Source: Paraburkholderia lacunae (GTDB taxonomy: Bacteria > Pseudomonadota > Gammaproteobacteria > Burkholderiales > Burkholderiaceae). From it: DNA of 64,000 nucleotides. Each line of letters begins with the position of its first letter. The first letter of the stretch is position 1. Where the stretch lies: positions 1-64,000 of the forward strand of contig NZ_QHKS01000018.1 in assembly GCF_003353175.1 (NCBI RefSeq), in the 5' to 3' direction. Below the pieces are notes generated by a model. That model was not told where the DNA came from. It worked only from the letters and a program-made list of their open reading frames with translations, and ran no database searches. Shown here piece after piece: positions 24,371-33,736 of the stretch. Made by a program: the position numbers and the translations under genes.

Positions 24371-25888
24371 TCAAGGCTCGAGGTTGAGTTCCTGAATCTT
24401 GCGCGTAATCGTATTCCGGCCGATGCCGAGCCGCTCCGCCGCCTCGACCTTGCGTCCGCGCGTGAAATCCAGCGCTTCGCGAATGACCGCGGCTTCGAAA
24501 CGGCGCGCGAGTTCGTCCATGACGTCGGCCGCATTCTCGCGCAACATCCGCGCGACTTCGGTCCGCAAGCCGCCCTCCCAGGCGCTGACGGGCGTCGCGA
24601 CCGGCATGCCGCCTGGCGTGGCAGGAAGCGCCGACGCGCTGGTCCCGCTGACCGGAGCGCCGCCGGCAAGGCCGGCTTCGCCGGTGCCGAGCGCGCCGCC
24701 GCCCCCGCCCGCGAACTCGGTCCCGCCCGCTTGCGCCGGCCCGAGGTCCGGCGGCAAATCCTTGATCTCGATGGTCTGCGCCGGCGCCATCACCGTCAGC
24801 CAGTTGGCGAGATTTTCCAGTTGCCGCACGTTGCCTGGAAACGGCAGCGACGCAAGGTACGCGAGCGCCTCTTCGGACACGCGCTTCGGTTCCACGCCCA
24901 GATCGCGTGCACTCTTTTGCAGGAAGTGGCGCGTCAGCAGCGGAATGTCTTCGCTGCGCTCGCGCAACGCCGGCAAGCGCAAGCGGATCACATTGAGCCG
25001 GTGGTACAAGTCCTCGCGGAACAAACCCTGCCGCACGCGCGATTCGAGATTCTGGTGCGTCGCCGCAATCACGCGCACATTGGCACGCAACGGATTGTGC
25101 CCGCCGACGCGATAGAACTGCCCATCCGAGAGCACGCGCAACAGGCGTGTCTGCAAATCGAACGGCATATCGCCGATTTCGTCGAGAAACAGCGTGCCGT
25201 TCTCGGCCTGCTCGAAGCGCCCCTGGCGCATCGCCTGCGCACCGGTGAACGCGCCGCGCTCATGACCGAACAGTTCGGATTCCAACAGATCCTTCGGAAT
25301 CGCCGCCGTGTTCAACGCGATGAAGGGACCGTTCGCGCGTGGGCTATGTCGGTGCAACGCACGCGCGACCAGTTCCTTCCCGGTGCCTGATTCGCCGGTA
25401 ATGAGCACGGTGGCCGCGGAATGGGACAAGCGGCCGATCGCGCGAAACATATCCTGCATCGCCGGCGCCTGGCCGAGCATTTCCGGTGCATCGGCGACGC
25501 GCTCGTCCCACGTCTGTTCGCCGCGCATGCTTTCGTCGACCGCGCGGCGGATCAGTTCGACCGCCTTGTCGACGTCGAACGGTTTGGCGAGGTACTCGAA
25601 CGCGCCGCCCTGAAATGCGGCGACCGCGCTATCCAGGTCGGAGAACGCCGTCATGATGATGACCGGCAAGCCGGGCACCTTGTCACGCACGGTTTGCAGC
25701 AATTCAAGGCCGGAGCCTCCAGGCATCCTGATATCGGATACCAGCACCTGCGGGCTGTCGTGATCGAGCGCCGCCGATGCCTCGCGTACGTTCGCGAAGC
25801 TACGTGTCGCGAAGTTCTCGCGGGCGAGCGCTTTTTCGAGCACCCAGCGAATCGATTGATCGTCGTCTACTATCCAGATCGGCTTCAT
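24371..25888 (-). CDS. ntrC: Nitrogen regulation response regulator NtrC (GlnG)
   Basis: A sigma-54-dependent activator of nitrogen assimilation genes. The 505-aa product has a receiver domain with phospho-acceptor Asp52 (VSDIRMP) and Lys in AKPF. The AAA+ domain (about 140-380) shows Walker A GESGTGKE, the sigma-54 contact motif GAFTGA and Walker B TLFLDEIGDM. A Gly/Ala/Pro-rich linker of about 70 residues (roughly 390-455) follows, longer than in enteric NtrC, and then a Fis-type helix-turn-helix (RLGIGRNTITRKIQEL). It lies 35 bp after ntrB in one operon. Confidence 0.95.
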   Translation of the reverse strand: MKPIWIVDDDQSIRWVLEKALARENFATRSFANVREASAALDHDSPQVLVSDIRMPGGSGLELLQTVRDKVPGLPVIIMTAFSDLDSAVAAFQGGAFEYLAKPFDVDKAVELIRRAVDESMRGEQTWDERVADAPEMLGQAPAMQDMFRAIGRLSHSAATVLITGESGTGKELVARALHRHSPRANGPFIALNTAAIPKDLLESELFGHERGAFTGAQAMRQGRFEQAENGTLFLDEIGDMPFDLQTRLLRVLSDGQFYRVGGHNPLRANVRVIAATHQNLESRVRQGLFREDLYHRLNVIRLRLPALRERSEDIPLLTRHFLQKSARDLGVEPKRVSEEALAYLASLPFPGNVRQLENLANWLTVMAPAQTIEIKDLPPDLGPAQAGGTEFAGGGGGALGTGEAGLAGGAPVSGTSASALPATPGGMPVATPVSAWEGGLRTEVARMLRENAADVMDELARRFEAAVIREALDFTRGRKVEAAERLGIGRNTITRKIQELNLEP

Positions 25889-25923
25889 ATAGTTCGGTCA
25901 GAAGTCTTGAGGTGCGTTTGGTG

Positions 25924-27066
25924 TTAGCAGTCGAGCGGCAGCAGAATCTGAAACTCGGTATGGCCCGGCCGGCTTTCCACTTCGATCAGGCCATCGTGTT
26001 GCTGCACGAAGGTCTGCGCGAGCGTCAGACCGAGACCGCTGCCGTCCTCGCGCCCCGACACGAGCGGATAGAAAATGCGGTCACGGATTTCCTCGGGAAT
26101 GCCGGGGCCGTTGTCGATGATATGCAAGTCCAGTGCCAGCTTACATAAGCGTTTCGACACCGTGATCTTGCGAGCGATGCGGGTGCGTATTTCGATGCGC
26201 GCGTCGCCTTGAGAGATGCGTTCGCGCAAGGCTTCGGCCGCATTGCGCACGATGTTCAGGAGCGCCTGGATCAGTTGCTCCTTGTCGCCGCGCAGATCCG
26301 GCACGCTCACGTCGTAATCGCGCTCGATCGTCAGGCCGCGCGGAAACTCCGCGAGAATCACCTGGCGCACGCGCTCGCACACTTCGTGAATATTCACATC
26401 GCCGACGATATGCGGATGACGGTGCGGCTCGAGCAGGCGATCGACCAGCGTTTGCAGCCGATCCGATTCCTTGATGATGACCTGCGTGTACTCGCGCAAC
26501 TCGTCGCGCTGACGCTCGCCGAGTTCGAACTCGAGCAATTGCGCCGCGCCGCGAATGCCGCCGAGCGGATTCTTGATCTCGTGCGCGAGGTTGCGGATCA
26601 ATTGTTTGTTGACCGCGGTGAGGTCGTTCAGACGCTCCTCGCGGTCGGTGCGCAAATGCCGCTCGTTCTCGAACAGTTCGAGCAGCACGTAGTCTTGCGC
26701 GCTTTCCAGAAAGCCGACGATCGCATGCGCGTGCAGCGGCTCGTGGCCCGGACGTTCGAGCACGGCGTCCAGATGGGTCGCGTGAAAACGGTTGGCGGCG
26801 ATCGCGGAGATGGTCGCGACCAGTTCGTCGGCGTTCGAGAAGATGTCCGGCCACGCCATCTGCGTCAGTTGCCGGCGCGAGAGCTCCAGCATCGATTCCG
26901 CCGACGGGTTCGCAAACGCGACACGCAACGTGCGCTTTTCGAGCACCAGCACGACCGTCGGCAACGCCTCGAAACCGGGCAGCAAACCGGAGCTGACGAG
27001 TTGAGCGTCGTCCGAGAGCGTCTGCTCGTGCCCTTTCCTTGCCTTGATCAGATTCTTGAGAACCAT
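25924..27066 (-). CDS. ntrB: Nitrogen regulation sensor kinase NtrB (GlnL)
   Basis: A soluble histidine kinase/phosphatase controlled by PII proteins, partner of NtrC. The 380-aa product has an N-terminal PAS domain (about 30-130), the H-box with His162 (LAHEIKNPLGG) that is diagnostic for NtrB, and an HATPase domain with NIVRNAAEAL, DNGPGIP and GSGLGLTLAQ motifs. There are no membrane segments, as expected. It is separated from glnA by 235 bp containing a glnA terminator, so ntrBC can be read by read-through or from its own start. Confidence 0.95.
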   Translation of the reverse strand: MVLKNLIKARKGHEQTLSDDAQLVSSGLLPGFEALPTVVLVLEKRTLRVAFANPSAESMLELSRRQLTQMAWPDIFSNADELVATISAIAANRFHATHLDAVLERPGHEPLHAHAIVGFLESAQDYVLLELFENERHLRTDREERLNDLTAVNKQLIRNLAHEIKNPLGGIRGAAQLLEFELGERQRDELREYTQVIIKESDRLQTLVDRLLEPHRHPHIVGDVNIHEVCERVRQVILAEFPRGLTIERDYDVSVPDLRGDKEQLIQALLNIVRNAAEALRERISQGDARIEIRTRIARKITVSKRLCKLALDLHIIDNGPGIPEEIRDRIFYPLVSGREDGSGLGLTLAQTFVQQHDGLIEVESRPGHTEFQILLPLDC

Positions 27067-27112
27067 CTTGCAGTCTGGCCGATAGGAGATGGTGATAAAT
27101 CAGGGGTACCGC

Positions 27113-27175
27113 CTGGTGTCCTGCTTCCTGTACTGCTGCTTACCCTGCTGCTTGTCCTGCTTCTTGCACCGCACG
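27113..27175. repeat. Pyrimidine-rich CTGCTT tract in the glnA-ntrB gap
   Basis: A run of degenerate TCCTGCTT/CTGCTGCTT units on the plus strand. On the minus strand one frame reads as a Lys/Gln-rich peptide of about 20 residues, but it lacks a start with a ribosome site. Most likely non-coding. Confidence 0.5.
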
Positions 27176-27210
27176 CAGCGAACGTAGCGAGCCGACTCAT
27201 GCGTGGCCAA

Positions 27211-27238
27211 CAAAAAAGGGACGGCGCCGCCGTCCCTT
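27211..27238 (-). terminator. glnA rho-independent terminator
   Basis: A 10-bp perfect stem (27216-27225/27229-27238), 3-nt loop, followed on the minus strand by TTTTTT. It lies about 60 bp after the glnA stop. Confidence 0.88.
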
Positions 27239-27301
27239 CGTGACCGATCGCGAGCGTCGGGCAAGCGCTTCGCCGTTTGAAGGGCGAAGCGTCATTGCCG
27301 C

Positions 27302-28717
27302 TTACAGCGAGTAGTACATTTCGAATTCGATCGGGTGCACCGACTGACGATAGCGTTGCAGCTCGCCCGTCTTCAGTTCGATGTACGCGTCGAGCATCGC
27401 ATCCGTGAACACGCCGCCGCGCGTCAGGAACTCGCGGTCCGCGTCCAGCGCGTCCAGAGCCTGGTCGAGGCCGGCGCACACGGTCGGGATCTTTGCATCC
27501 TCTTCCGGCGGCAGGTCGTACAGGTTCTTGTCGGCAGCTTCGCCAGGGTGAATCTTGTTCTGCACGCCGTCCAGACCCGCCATCATCAGCGCGGAGAAGC
27601 ACAGGTACGGATTTGCCATCGGATCCGGGAAGCGCGTTTCGATACGACGGCCCTTCGGGTTCGACACGTGCGGAATGCGGATCGATGCCGAACGGTTGCG
27701 TGCCGAGTAAGCCAGCTTCACCGGTGCTTCGAAGTGCGGCACGAGGCGCTTGTACGAGTTCGTCGACGGGTTCGTGATCGCGTTCAGCGCGCGAGCATGC
27801 TTGATGATGCCGCCGATGTAGAACAGCGCGAATTCCGACAGACCCGCGTAACCGTTGCCTGCGAACAGGTTCGTGCCGTCCTTCCAGATCGACTGGTGAA
27901 CGTGCATGCCCGAACCGTTATCGCCGACCACCGGCTTCGGCATGAACGTTGCCGTCTTGCCGTACGTATGCGCGACGTTGTGGACGATGTACTTCAATTG
28001 CTGCAGCCAGTCGGCGCGTTGCACCAGCGTCGAGAACTTCGTGCCGATTTCGTTCTGGCCCTGGCCCGCGACTTCGTGGTGATGCACTTCGACCGGAATG
28101 CCGATCTGTTCGAGCAGCAGACACATTTCCGAACGGATGTCCTGGAACGTGTCGACCGGAGCGACCGGGAAGTAGCCGCCCTTCGTGCCCGGACGGTGGC
28201 CGGTGTTGCCGCCTTCGAATTCCTTCGCCGACGACCACGGTGCTTCTTCCGAACCAATCTTGATGAAGCAGCCCGACTGATCCGTGTTCCACTGGACCGA
28301 GTCGAAAATGAAGAATTCCGGTTCCGGACCGAAGTAGGCCGTGTCGCCCAGGCCGGTGCTCTTCAGGTACGCTTCGGCGCGCTTTGCCAGCGAGCGCGGG
28401 TCGCGCTCATAGCCCTTGCCGTCAGCCGGTTCGACGACGTCGCAGGTCAGCACGAGGGTCGACTCTTCGTAGAACGGGTCGATGAAGGCGGTGTTCGCGT
28501 CCGGGACCAGCAACATATCCGATGCTTCGATGCCCTTCCAGCCGGCAATCGACGAGCCGTCAAACGCATGGCCGCTTTCGAACTTGTCTTCATCGAATGC
28601 CGACACCGGCACCGAAACGTGTTGCTCCTTGCCGCGTGTGTCGGTGAAACGGAAGTCGACAAACTTGACGTCCTCGTCTTTGACGAGTTGAACGACGTCG
28701 GCCACGGATTTACTCAT
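27302..28717 (-). CDS. glnA: Glutamine synthetase, type I
   Basis: Condenses glutamate and ammonia to glutamine with ATP and forms a dodecamer. The 471-aa length is standard. Family blocks FDGSSIAGWKGI, HHHEVAGQGQNEIG, NPSTNSYKRLVP and the adenylylation loop NLYDLPPE with Tyr400 are present, so GlnE-type control of activity is expected. AGGAGA precedes the ATG. Transcription is predicted from a sigma-54 promoter 135-150 bp upstream with a distal NtrC site, and a terminator separates it from ntrBC. Confidence 0.97.
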   Translation of the reverse strand: MSKSVADVVQLVKDEDVKFVDFRFTDTRGKEQHVSVPVSAFDEDKFESGHAFDGSSIAGWKGIEASDMLLVPDANTAFIDPFYEESTLVLTCDVVEPADGKGYERDPRSLAKRAEAYLKSTGLGDTAYFGPEPEFFIFDSVQWNTDQSGCFIKIGSEEAPWSSAKEFEGGNTGHRPGTKGGYFPVAPVDTFQDIRSEMCLLLEQIGIPVEVHHHEVAGQGQNEIGTKFSTLVQRADWLQQLKYIVHNVAHTYGKTATFMPKPVVGDNGSGMHVHQSIWKDGTNLFAGNGYAGLSEFALFYIGGIIKHARALNAITNPSTNSYKRLVPHFEAPVKLAYSARNRSASIRIPHVSNPKGRRIETRFPDPMANPYLCFSALMMAGLDGVQNKIHPGEAADKNLYDLPPEEDAKIPTVCAGLDQALDALDADREFLTRGGVFTDAMLDAYIELKTGELQRYRQSVHPIEFEMYYSL

Positions 28718-28851
28718 AACCTATCTCCTGATTAACGAATTCGGCGGGTTCAGCCGCCGCCCAATCTAGCTGACCCGTCCCGGCGCGTCCACCCCGGATC
28801 GTTGAAGGGGCGCATAAACATTGGCTGGGACAAATCGATCTGAACCAATAA

Positions 28852-28867
28852 AGCAGCTTCCGTGCCA
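28852..28867 (-). promoter_or_regulatory. Sigma-54 promoter of glnA
   Basis: On the minus strand TGGCACG-N4-CTGCT: the -24 element is a full match and the GG-N10-GC spacing is correct. Predicted start near 28842. Confidence 0.82.
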
Positions 28868-28966
28868 TGTGTGCGCCAACCAGGCGCAGAACCCTATTGT
28901 GCGCGCGTTTGCGGGGAATGCACGCACCGAATGGCATGCAGCCCCGATATCTTTGAACGGAGCGAT

Positions 28967-28981
28967 GCACCAAATAAGTGC
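28967..28981. promoter_or_regulatory. NtrC enhancer site upstream of glnA
   Basis: GCAC-N7-GTGC, the exact NtrC consensus spacing, centred about 132 bp upstream of the predicted glnA start. A weaker match, GCAC-N7-GAGC, lies at 29037-29051, about seven helical turns further out. Confidence 0.72.
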
Positions 28982-29156
28982 CAAAGAAAAAGCGGACGCC
29001 GAATTAATCTTTGTTTTGGTGCATATTCGTCGAACTGCACCAGTTTTGAGCATTTCATAGGCAGCCGTGTGCGCATCCCTGGCTCTGCCTGTGGCGGCAT
29101 CCGTGCTGCACGCCGCGCGCTAGAATGATCATTTGGACGGAAGGAGATTGGCGCTC

Positions 29157-29621
29157 ATGAGCACGCTCGAACAGTTGTACGCCCAGGCGGAAAAACGCCG
29201 CACCGAGAACCAGTTGCCCTATGCCGGCGCGGTGTCGCCCGCGGAGGCGTTCGAACTGCTGCAACTCGACCCGCGCACGCGTCTGGTCGACGTGCGCAGC
29301 CGCGCGGAACTCGATTGGGTTGGCCGGCCGGTGGTTGGCGATGGTCAATACGTGCATGTCGAATGGACCCGTTATCCGGGCGCCGTGCCGAACCAGGAAT
29401 TCCTCCAGCAACTGAGCGACGCCGCCTCGCCGGATACGCCGGTGCTGTTTCTGTGCCGCAGCGCCGCGCGCTCCAAGCTCGCCGCGATCGCCGCCACCCA
29501 GGCCGGCTTCACCAAGGCGTACGACCTGCTGGAAGGTTTCGAAGGCGACAAGGACAGCCAAGGACATAGGAAGACCGTGTCGGGCTGGTGCTTTCGCGGC
29601 CTGCCGTGGATCGGCGCCTAA
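29157..29621 (+). CDS. Rhodanese-like domain protein
   Basis: A 154-aa single-domain sulfurtransferase-like protein. The rhodanese fold runs about 25-145, with the active-site Cys100 in the loop CRSAARS. The motif RLVDVRSRAEL (42-52) is typical, and the loop length fits a sulfur rather than a phosphatase (Cdc25) loop. AAGGAGA (29141-29147) supports the ATG at 29157 over an earlier in-frame start at 29133. Divergent from glnA; substrate unknown. Confidence 0.88.
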   Translation: MSTLEQLYAQAEKRRTENQLPYAGAVSPAEAFELLQLDPRTRLVDVRSRAELDWVGRPVVGDGQYVHVEWTRYPGAVPNQEFLQQLSDAASPDTPVLFLCRSAARSKLAAIAATQAGFTKAYDLLEGFEGDKDSQGHRKTVSGWCFRGLPWIGA

Positions 29622-29711
29622 GACCGGCGTCCGCGGCAAGCCTCTGTGACGGTGCGAGGTTCGCGCGGTATGCGCGTAGTGTGAAGCCGCAGGTGCCGTC
29701 CGCGGCCGGGA

Positions 29712-30542
29712 TCAATCGCGCGCTTTACCCGCAGCCGCCTCCGGCTCGACGATATCTCCGCCCAGCAGGTGCACGCCCTCGCGCAGCTTGACGAACGCCG
29801 CCGCCACCGCTTCAGGCTCTCCCTTCACGCCCAGATCGATGTGATGGCGTGCATACACGCCGCCGCGCTCCGCATCGCCGACGCTCGGCAGACTGAACAC
29901 CCGCACGCCCGGAAAGTCGCGTTCGATCTTTTCCATCAAGGGCGTGAGGCGCGACTCCGGCAACTCGAACACCAGCAGCGATTTTTCCGCATGCGGCATC
30001 GCGTGATGCAGATGCGCGTACTGGGTGTCGAGCACCCACTCGATCATCGGCCACGCCATCACCGGGAAGCCCGGCACGAAGTAGTGCTCTTTGATCGAGA
30101 ATCCCGGAATCTTGTTGTAGCCGTTCGGAATGATCGACGCGCCCTGCGGATACGTGCCCATATTCAGCCGATGGCGGTTTTCCGCCGAATCGAGATCGAG
30201 CGGCGTGGCCGAGTTCGCCGGATGCATGTCGCGGATGCGCTCCTGAATCAGCTTCGCGGCATCGGGATGCAGTTCGAGCGGCACGCCTAACGCGGCCGCC
30301 GCGCATTGGCGGGTGTGGTCGTCCGGCGTGGCGCCGATGCCGCCTGTCGAAAACACGATGTCGCCCGACGCGAACGTGCGCCGCAGCGTCGCCGTGATGC
30401 GCGCCGGATCGTCGCCGATGTACTCCGCCCAGCCGAGCGACAGCCCACGCGCGCCAAGCAATTCGATGACCTTCGGCAGATGCTTGTCGATACGCCTGCC
30501 CGACAGGATTTCATCGCCGATGATGATGACGCCAAATGCCAT
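29712..30542 (-). CDS. Molybdopterin-binding domain protein (CinA N-terminal type)
   Basis: A 276-aa protein of the MoaB/Mog-like family often labelled competence/damage-inducible protein CinA, but without the C-terminal amidase domain. The N-terminal motif IIIGDEILSGRRIDKH and the FSTGGIGATPDDHT block form the nucleotide/molybdopterin-binding site. The ATG at 30542 follows AGAGG; an in-frame extension to 30626 overlaps the upstream gene. It is 19 bp after the EI24-type gene, so the two are probably one operon. Nucleotide pyrophosphatase activity is known for CinA relatives; here it is only a possibility. Confidence 0.82.
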   Translation of the reverse strand: MAFGVIIIGDEILSGRRIDKHLPKVIELLGARGLSLGWAEYIGDDPARITATLRRTFASGDIVFSTGGIGATPDDHTRQCAAAALGVPLELHPDAAKLIQERIRDMHPANSATPLDLDSAENRHRLNMGTYPQGASIIPNGYNKIPGFSIKEHYFVPGFPVMAWPMIEWVLDTQYAHLHHAMPHAEKSLLVFELPESRLTPLMEKIERDFPGVRVFSLPSVGDAERGGVYARHHIDLGVKGEPEAVAAAFVKLREGVHLLGGDIVEPEAAAGKARD

Positions 30543-30561
30543 TGTCGCCTCTTTCATTTGA

Positions 30562-31392
30562 TCAATAAGGGAGCGGCGCCGCGTGCCGCGCGCCGTGCTC
30601 TTCCGCGCGCATGCGTTGAAGCGCACGCAGACAGTAGTGGCTGAACCACAAGGCCGAGAACACGAGGATGAACGCGTAGATCCAGATCGTCACCGCGGTG
30701 ACCACCGGGAACAGCACGATCAGCCATACCGACGACGCCCACAGCAGCGTCGGCAGCGAACCCAGCAGACCGCTGGCGATGCCGATCAGCAGCAGCGGCA
30801 GCCGGAAGCGCCGCACCAGCGCGCGCCGTTCGTCGCGCGTCGCGTGCAGCGCGAGCGCGTCGTAGCTCATCACGCGATAGGTCAGCCAGCCCCACAGCAG
30901 CGGCGGGATCAGCGCGAAGAACGGCGGCACCAGCCAGAGCGGCAGCGTGACGATCAGCAGCACCAGACACACCAGTGTGGTCCACAATGCCTGGCCGAGG
31001 CTACCGTACCACGTTCCGCCACGGCGCATTTCAAGGCTCGCGAATTGCCGTGCCGACAGAAAGCGGATCACCGCCGGCATCGACAGCGTCGCGATCAGCA
31101 GCAGCACGCTGACGACGATCAGCGGAATCGCCACCGCAATCACAATGAAAGGCGCGATGGCCGTGTGCAGCGCCGAAAAGCCGAGCCAGTCGAACAGACG
31201 ATAAAGCGTAGCGGTAAACGACCAGCTTTCGAGCCACGTGCGGGTCGCGCCGATCAGCGACTGCCAGGAAAACCACAGGATCACGCCCCACCCGACCGTT
31301 GCCGCGAGAAACGGCATGAAGGTCAGCCAGAGCATGCGCGGGTGGAGCGCGCTGGTGAGCGCGCGTCCGAACGAGCGCAACAAATCATTCAT
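30562..31392 (-). CDS. EI24 domain-containing inner-membrane protein
   Basis: A 276-aa polytopic membrane protein with about five to six hydrophobic segments. The first part (LLRSFGRALTSALHPRMLWLTFMPFL) and the segment around WGWLTYRVMSYDALA match the EI24/CysZ-like family seen in proteobacteria. A sulfate-uptake role, as for CysZ, is possible but no cys genes are nearby. The ATG at 31392 is chosen over one at 31416 because the family begins MNDLLRSFGRAL. Probably cotranscribed with the following molybdopterin-domain gene. Confidence 0.75.
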   Translation of the reverse strand: MNDLLRSFGRALTSALHPRMLWLTFMPFLAATVGWGVILWFSWQSLIGATRTWLESWSFTATLYRLFDWLGFSALHTAIAPFIVIAVAIPLIVVSVLLLIATLSMPAVIRFLSARQFASLEMRRGGTWYGSLGQALWTTLVCLVLLIVTLPLWLVPPFFALIPPLLWGWLTYRVMSYDALALHATRDERRALVRRFRLPLLLIGIASGLLGSLPTLLWASSVWLIVLFPVVTAVTIWIYAFILVFSALWFSHYCLRALQRMRAEEHGARHAAPLPY

Positions 31393-31489
31393 GCGAGCCA
31401 GTGCCGGTGAACGCAACGATGGAACAAGGGGAACGGCGAAACGAACCGGGAGACGGACCTGACCGAGGACTCGAAGACGGACCCCAAAA

Positions 31490-31537
31490 CGGCCTCAGAT
31501 GCGGCCTCAGAGGCGGCCTCTGAAACGGCCCACGAGG
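31490..31537. repeat. Four degenerate 12-bp units CGGCCTCAGAKG
   Basis: Four tandem units in the 244-bp gap between the hydroxylase and EI24 genes. On the minus strand one frame reads Ser-Glu-Ala-Ala repeats, but it has no family features. A GC hairpin without T-run lies at 31598-31621. Confidence 0.6.
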
Positions 31538-31636
31538 AGGACCCACAAACGAACCCGGAACGCACGCAGAAACGTGCACAGGATAAACCACGCGGCGCGC
31601 CGCCGGGGGAAACCGGCGGCGTAAGAGGAAGAATGT

Positions 31637-32635
31637 TCAGACCGAAGCGGCGTCGCCGCCTTCGGTGCGGCGCTTCGGCGAAAGCCGCTCGGCAATGCGC
31701 ACAAAAGCGAGCCAGTGCTGCGCCCAGAAACCGTCGCCATAGCGGCGGCCTTCGAGTTGATCGCGGATGCCCGTGGGCTCCATTTCGCGGTTCCACGACA
31801 CGCTGCGGAACAGCATGTCCCACCACGGGAACAGCACGCCGAAGTTGCAACCGTACTTCAGTCCTTCGTGGCCGTAGCCGACCGCATGATGCCGGCGATG
31901 GAAGGTCGGGCTGACCAGCAGGCGCTCGCCGAGCCAGCCGAAGTACAGACGGATGTTCGCGTGCTGCACGCTCTGCGCGAGATTGGTGATCGCCACCAGC
32001 ACGACGAATTGCGACGGCGGAACGCCGATCACCAGCGCGATCGCCGCGAAAAACGATGCCTGCAGCACATCGTCGAGCAGATGGTTGCGGTCGTCCGACC
32101 ACAGCGACATCTGCTGCTGGCTGTGATGCACCGCATGCAGCTCCCACCACACGCCGATCCGATGCTCCCAGCGGTGATACCAGTAGCCGGCAAAATCGAG
32201 CACCAGCAGATACATCACGAACGTGACAAGCGGCTGCGTGGTGACGCCCGGCCACAGGTTGTCGAAATCGATATTCGAAATGTTGTACAGCCGCAGCCAG
32301 GCCTGCAGGTTGTCGAAGAACGGCTGCAGCGCGAAAAAGAAGAACAGGTTGAAGACGCCGAGCTTGGCGATCCAGGTATAGATCACGTCGACCCGCACCG
32401 CCTTGCGGTTCTCCCACTGCTCGACCGGGCGCAGCGCCTCGAGCGGACGCAGGATCGCGTACATGGCCAGCATCTCGAGGACGCCCACAATCACCCAATA
32501 CAGCCTGTCGTAAGTGTCTTCGTCGTAATCCATCAGATCGAAGCGGTACAGCAGCGGCTGCACCACGTCGACGTACAGCAGCGTCTGCACCGCTGAGACG
32601 AAACTGCCGAGAGACGAAAAAATCAGATGGAACAT
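31637..32635 (-). CDS. Sterol desaturase / fatty acid hydroxylase family protein
   Basis: A membrane-bound di-iron oxygenase-like protein of 332 aa. The histidine clusters expected of the family are visible: HRWEH near 155, HAVHHS near 168 and HRRHH near 250, between hydrophobic segments. The substrate could be a fatty acid, hopanoid or carotenoid; bacterial members are rarely characterised. It lies between an operon of two small genes and the beta-propeller gene, all on the minus strand, with no hopanoid genes in view. Confidence 0.85.
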   Translation of the reverse strand: MFHLIFSSLGSFVSAVQTLLYVDVVQPLLYRFDLMDYDEDTYDRLYWVIVGVLEMLAMYAILRPLEALRPVEQWENRKAVRVDVIYTWIAKLGVFNLFFFFALQPFFDNLQAWLRLYNISNIDFDNLWPGVTTQPLVTFVMYLLVLDFAGYWYHRWEHRIGVWWELHAVHHSQQQMSLWSDDRNHLLDDVLQASFFAAIALVIGVPPSQFVVLVAITNLAQSVQHANIRLYFGWLGERLLVSPTFHRRHHAVGYGHEGLKYGCNFGVLFPWWDMLFRSVSWNREMEPTGIRDQLEGRRYGDGFWAQHWLAFVRIAERLSPKRRTEGGDAASV

Positions 32636-32719
32636 GGTGTTGGCCTGGTTACTTCATTCGTGACGACTCGCTCATGGGCTGCCCGCGTGCTGCCTGCCTG
32701 GTGTTGCCTCGATGCCCGA

Positions 32720-33736
32720 TTACGCGCCGTTCGGCGCCGTCACCGGCGCGCGATCGAAGAAATAGATACCGTGTGGCGAACGGCCGACGGAAATCGTCTG
32801 GATCAGCTTACGCGTAGTCAGGTCGATGACGCCGATGTGCTTTGCAAAGCGGAACGTCACCCACAGATAGCGTTTGTCGGCGGAAAGTTCCATGTCGTCC
32901 GGCCCCGGCAGCAGACCGGTGATGTCGCCGACGTTGGTGAGCGTGTCCTCGTCGATGATGCTGATCGTGCTCGCGACGCGGTTCGATACCGCCACGTGCT
33001 TGCCGTCGGCCAGCGAGCGGAAGTTGTGAGCGCCCTTGCCTGTCTGGATCGTCTTGACGATTTTCTGATTGCGCCAGTCGATCACCGCGACGTAATCCGC
33101 GCCGGTCATGCCGACCAGCAGGTATTTTTCGCCCGGCGTCATCCACAGACCGGCCGGCACCTTGCCGACTTTCATCTTCCACTTGACGGTTTGTGTGGCC
33201 AGGTCGATCGCGGCCAGCTCGCCCGACACCTGCAGCGTGACGAACACCGTCTTGCTGTCGTTGGTGAACGCCATGTGGCTGGGCATCACCGCGAGCGGCA
33301 GACGCGAGGCCAGCGTCATGTTGTTCTGCGCGTCATAGTGATAGATGTCCAGCCGATCGAGGCGCAAGCCGGTGGTGACGAGCCACTTGCGGTCAGGCGA
33401 AAAACCGACCTGATACGGATCCTCGATATTCTCGACCCAACGCTGCACCTTTCCCGACTTCGGATCGACGAACATCAGGTTGTTCGATACCGAGTTCGCG
33501 ACGATCAGCGACGAATTGTCCGGCGTGACCATCAGGTGATGCGGTTCCTTGCCCGTTGGCACGGTGGCGACCACCTGGCGGGTAGCCTCGTCGATCAGAC
33601 TCAGCGTGGCTTCGCCGGAATTGAGCACGATCACGTTGTTGGCGTGGGCCGCCGGAGAAAAAAAGCCTGCGGCGGCGACCAGCGCCGCACCCGCGGCGAA
33701 CGTGGCAGTCAAGCCGGGAAGAAATAGTTTGCGCAT
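32720..33736 (-). CDS. Periplasmic YVTN/YncE-type beta-propeller protein
   Basis: A 338-aa exported protein with a signal peptide (1-32, AHA cleavage). It is built from about seven propeller blades of the YVTN type: repeated patterns such as VPTGKEPHHLMVTPDNSSL, VGKVPAGLWMTPGEKYL and VGRSPHGIYF. The fold often serves as a binding or redox-associated scaffold; no cofactor motif is seen. TACAAT at 33764-33769 (minus strand) is a likely -10 element about 28 bp before the ATG. Confidence 0.82.
   Translation of the reverse strand: MRKLFLPGLTATFAAGAALVAAAGFFSPAAHANNVIVLNSGEATLSLIDEATRQVVATVPTGKEPHHLMVTPDNSSLIVANSVSNNLMFVDPKSGKVQRWVENIEDPYQVGFSPDRKWLVTTGLRLDRLDIYHYDAQNNMTLASRLPLAVMPSHMAFTNDSKTVFVTLQVSGELAAIDLATQTVKWKMKVGKVPAGLWMTPGEKYLLVGMTGADYVAVIDWRNQKIVKTIQTGKGAHNFRSLADGKHVAVSNRVASTISIIDEDTLTNVGDITGLLPGPDDMELSADKRYLWVTFRFAKHIGVIDLTTRKLIQTISVGRSPHGIYFFDRAPVTAPNGA

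Larger units (their letters stand above)
28718..29156. promoter_or_regulatory. Divergent control region of glnA and the rhodanese gene
   Basis: No gene lies in this 440-bp region. It holds the glnA leader (about 125 nt), the sigma-54 promoter, NtrC-type sites and, at the far end, TAGAAT (29121-29126) as a possible -10 of the rhodanese gene. Confidence 0.7.

Noticed and set aside
28966..28983. Second sigma-54 promoter in the glnA region (TGGCAC...GGTGCA)
   Set aside because: The GG-GC distance is 12 instead of 10; the sequence is better explained as the NtrC site GCAC-N7-GTGC.
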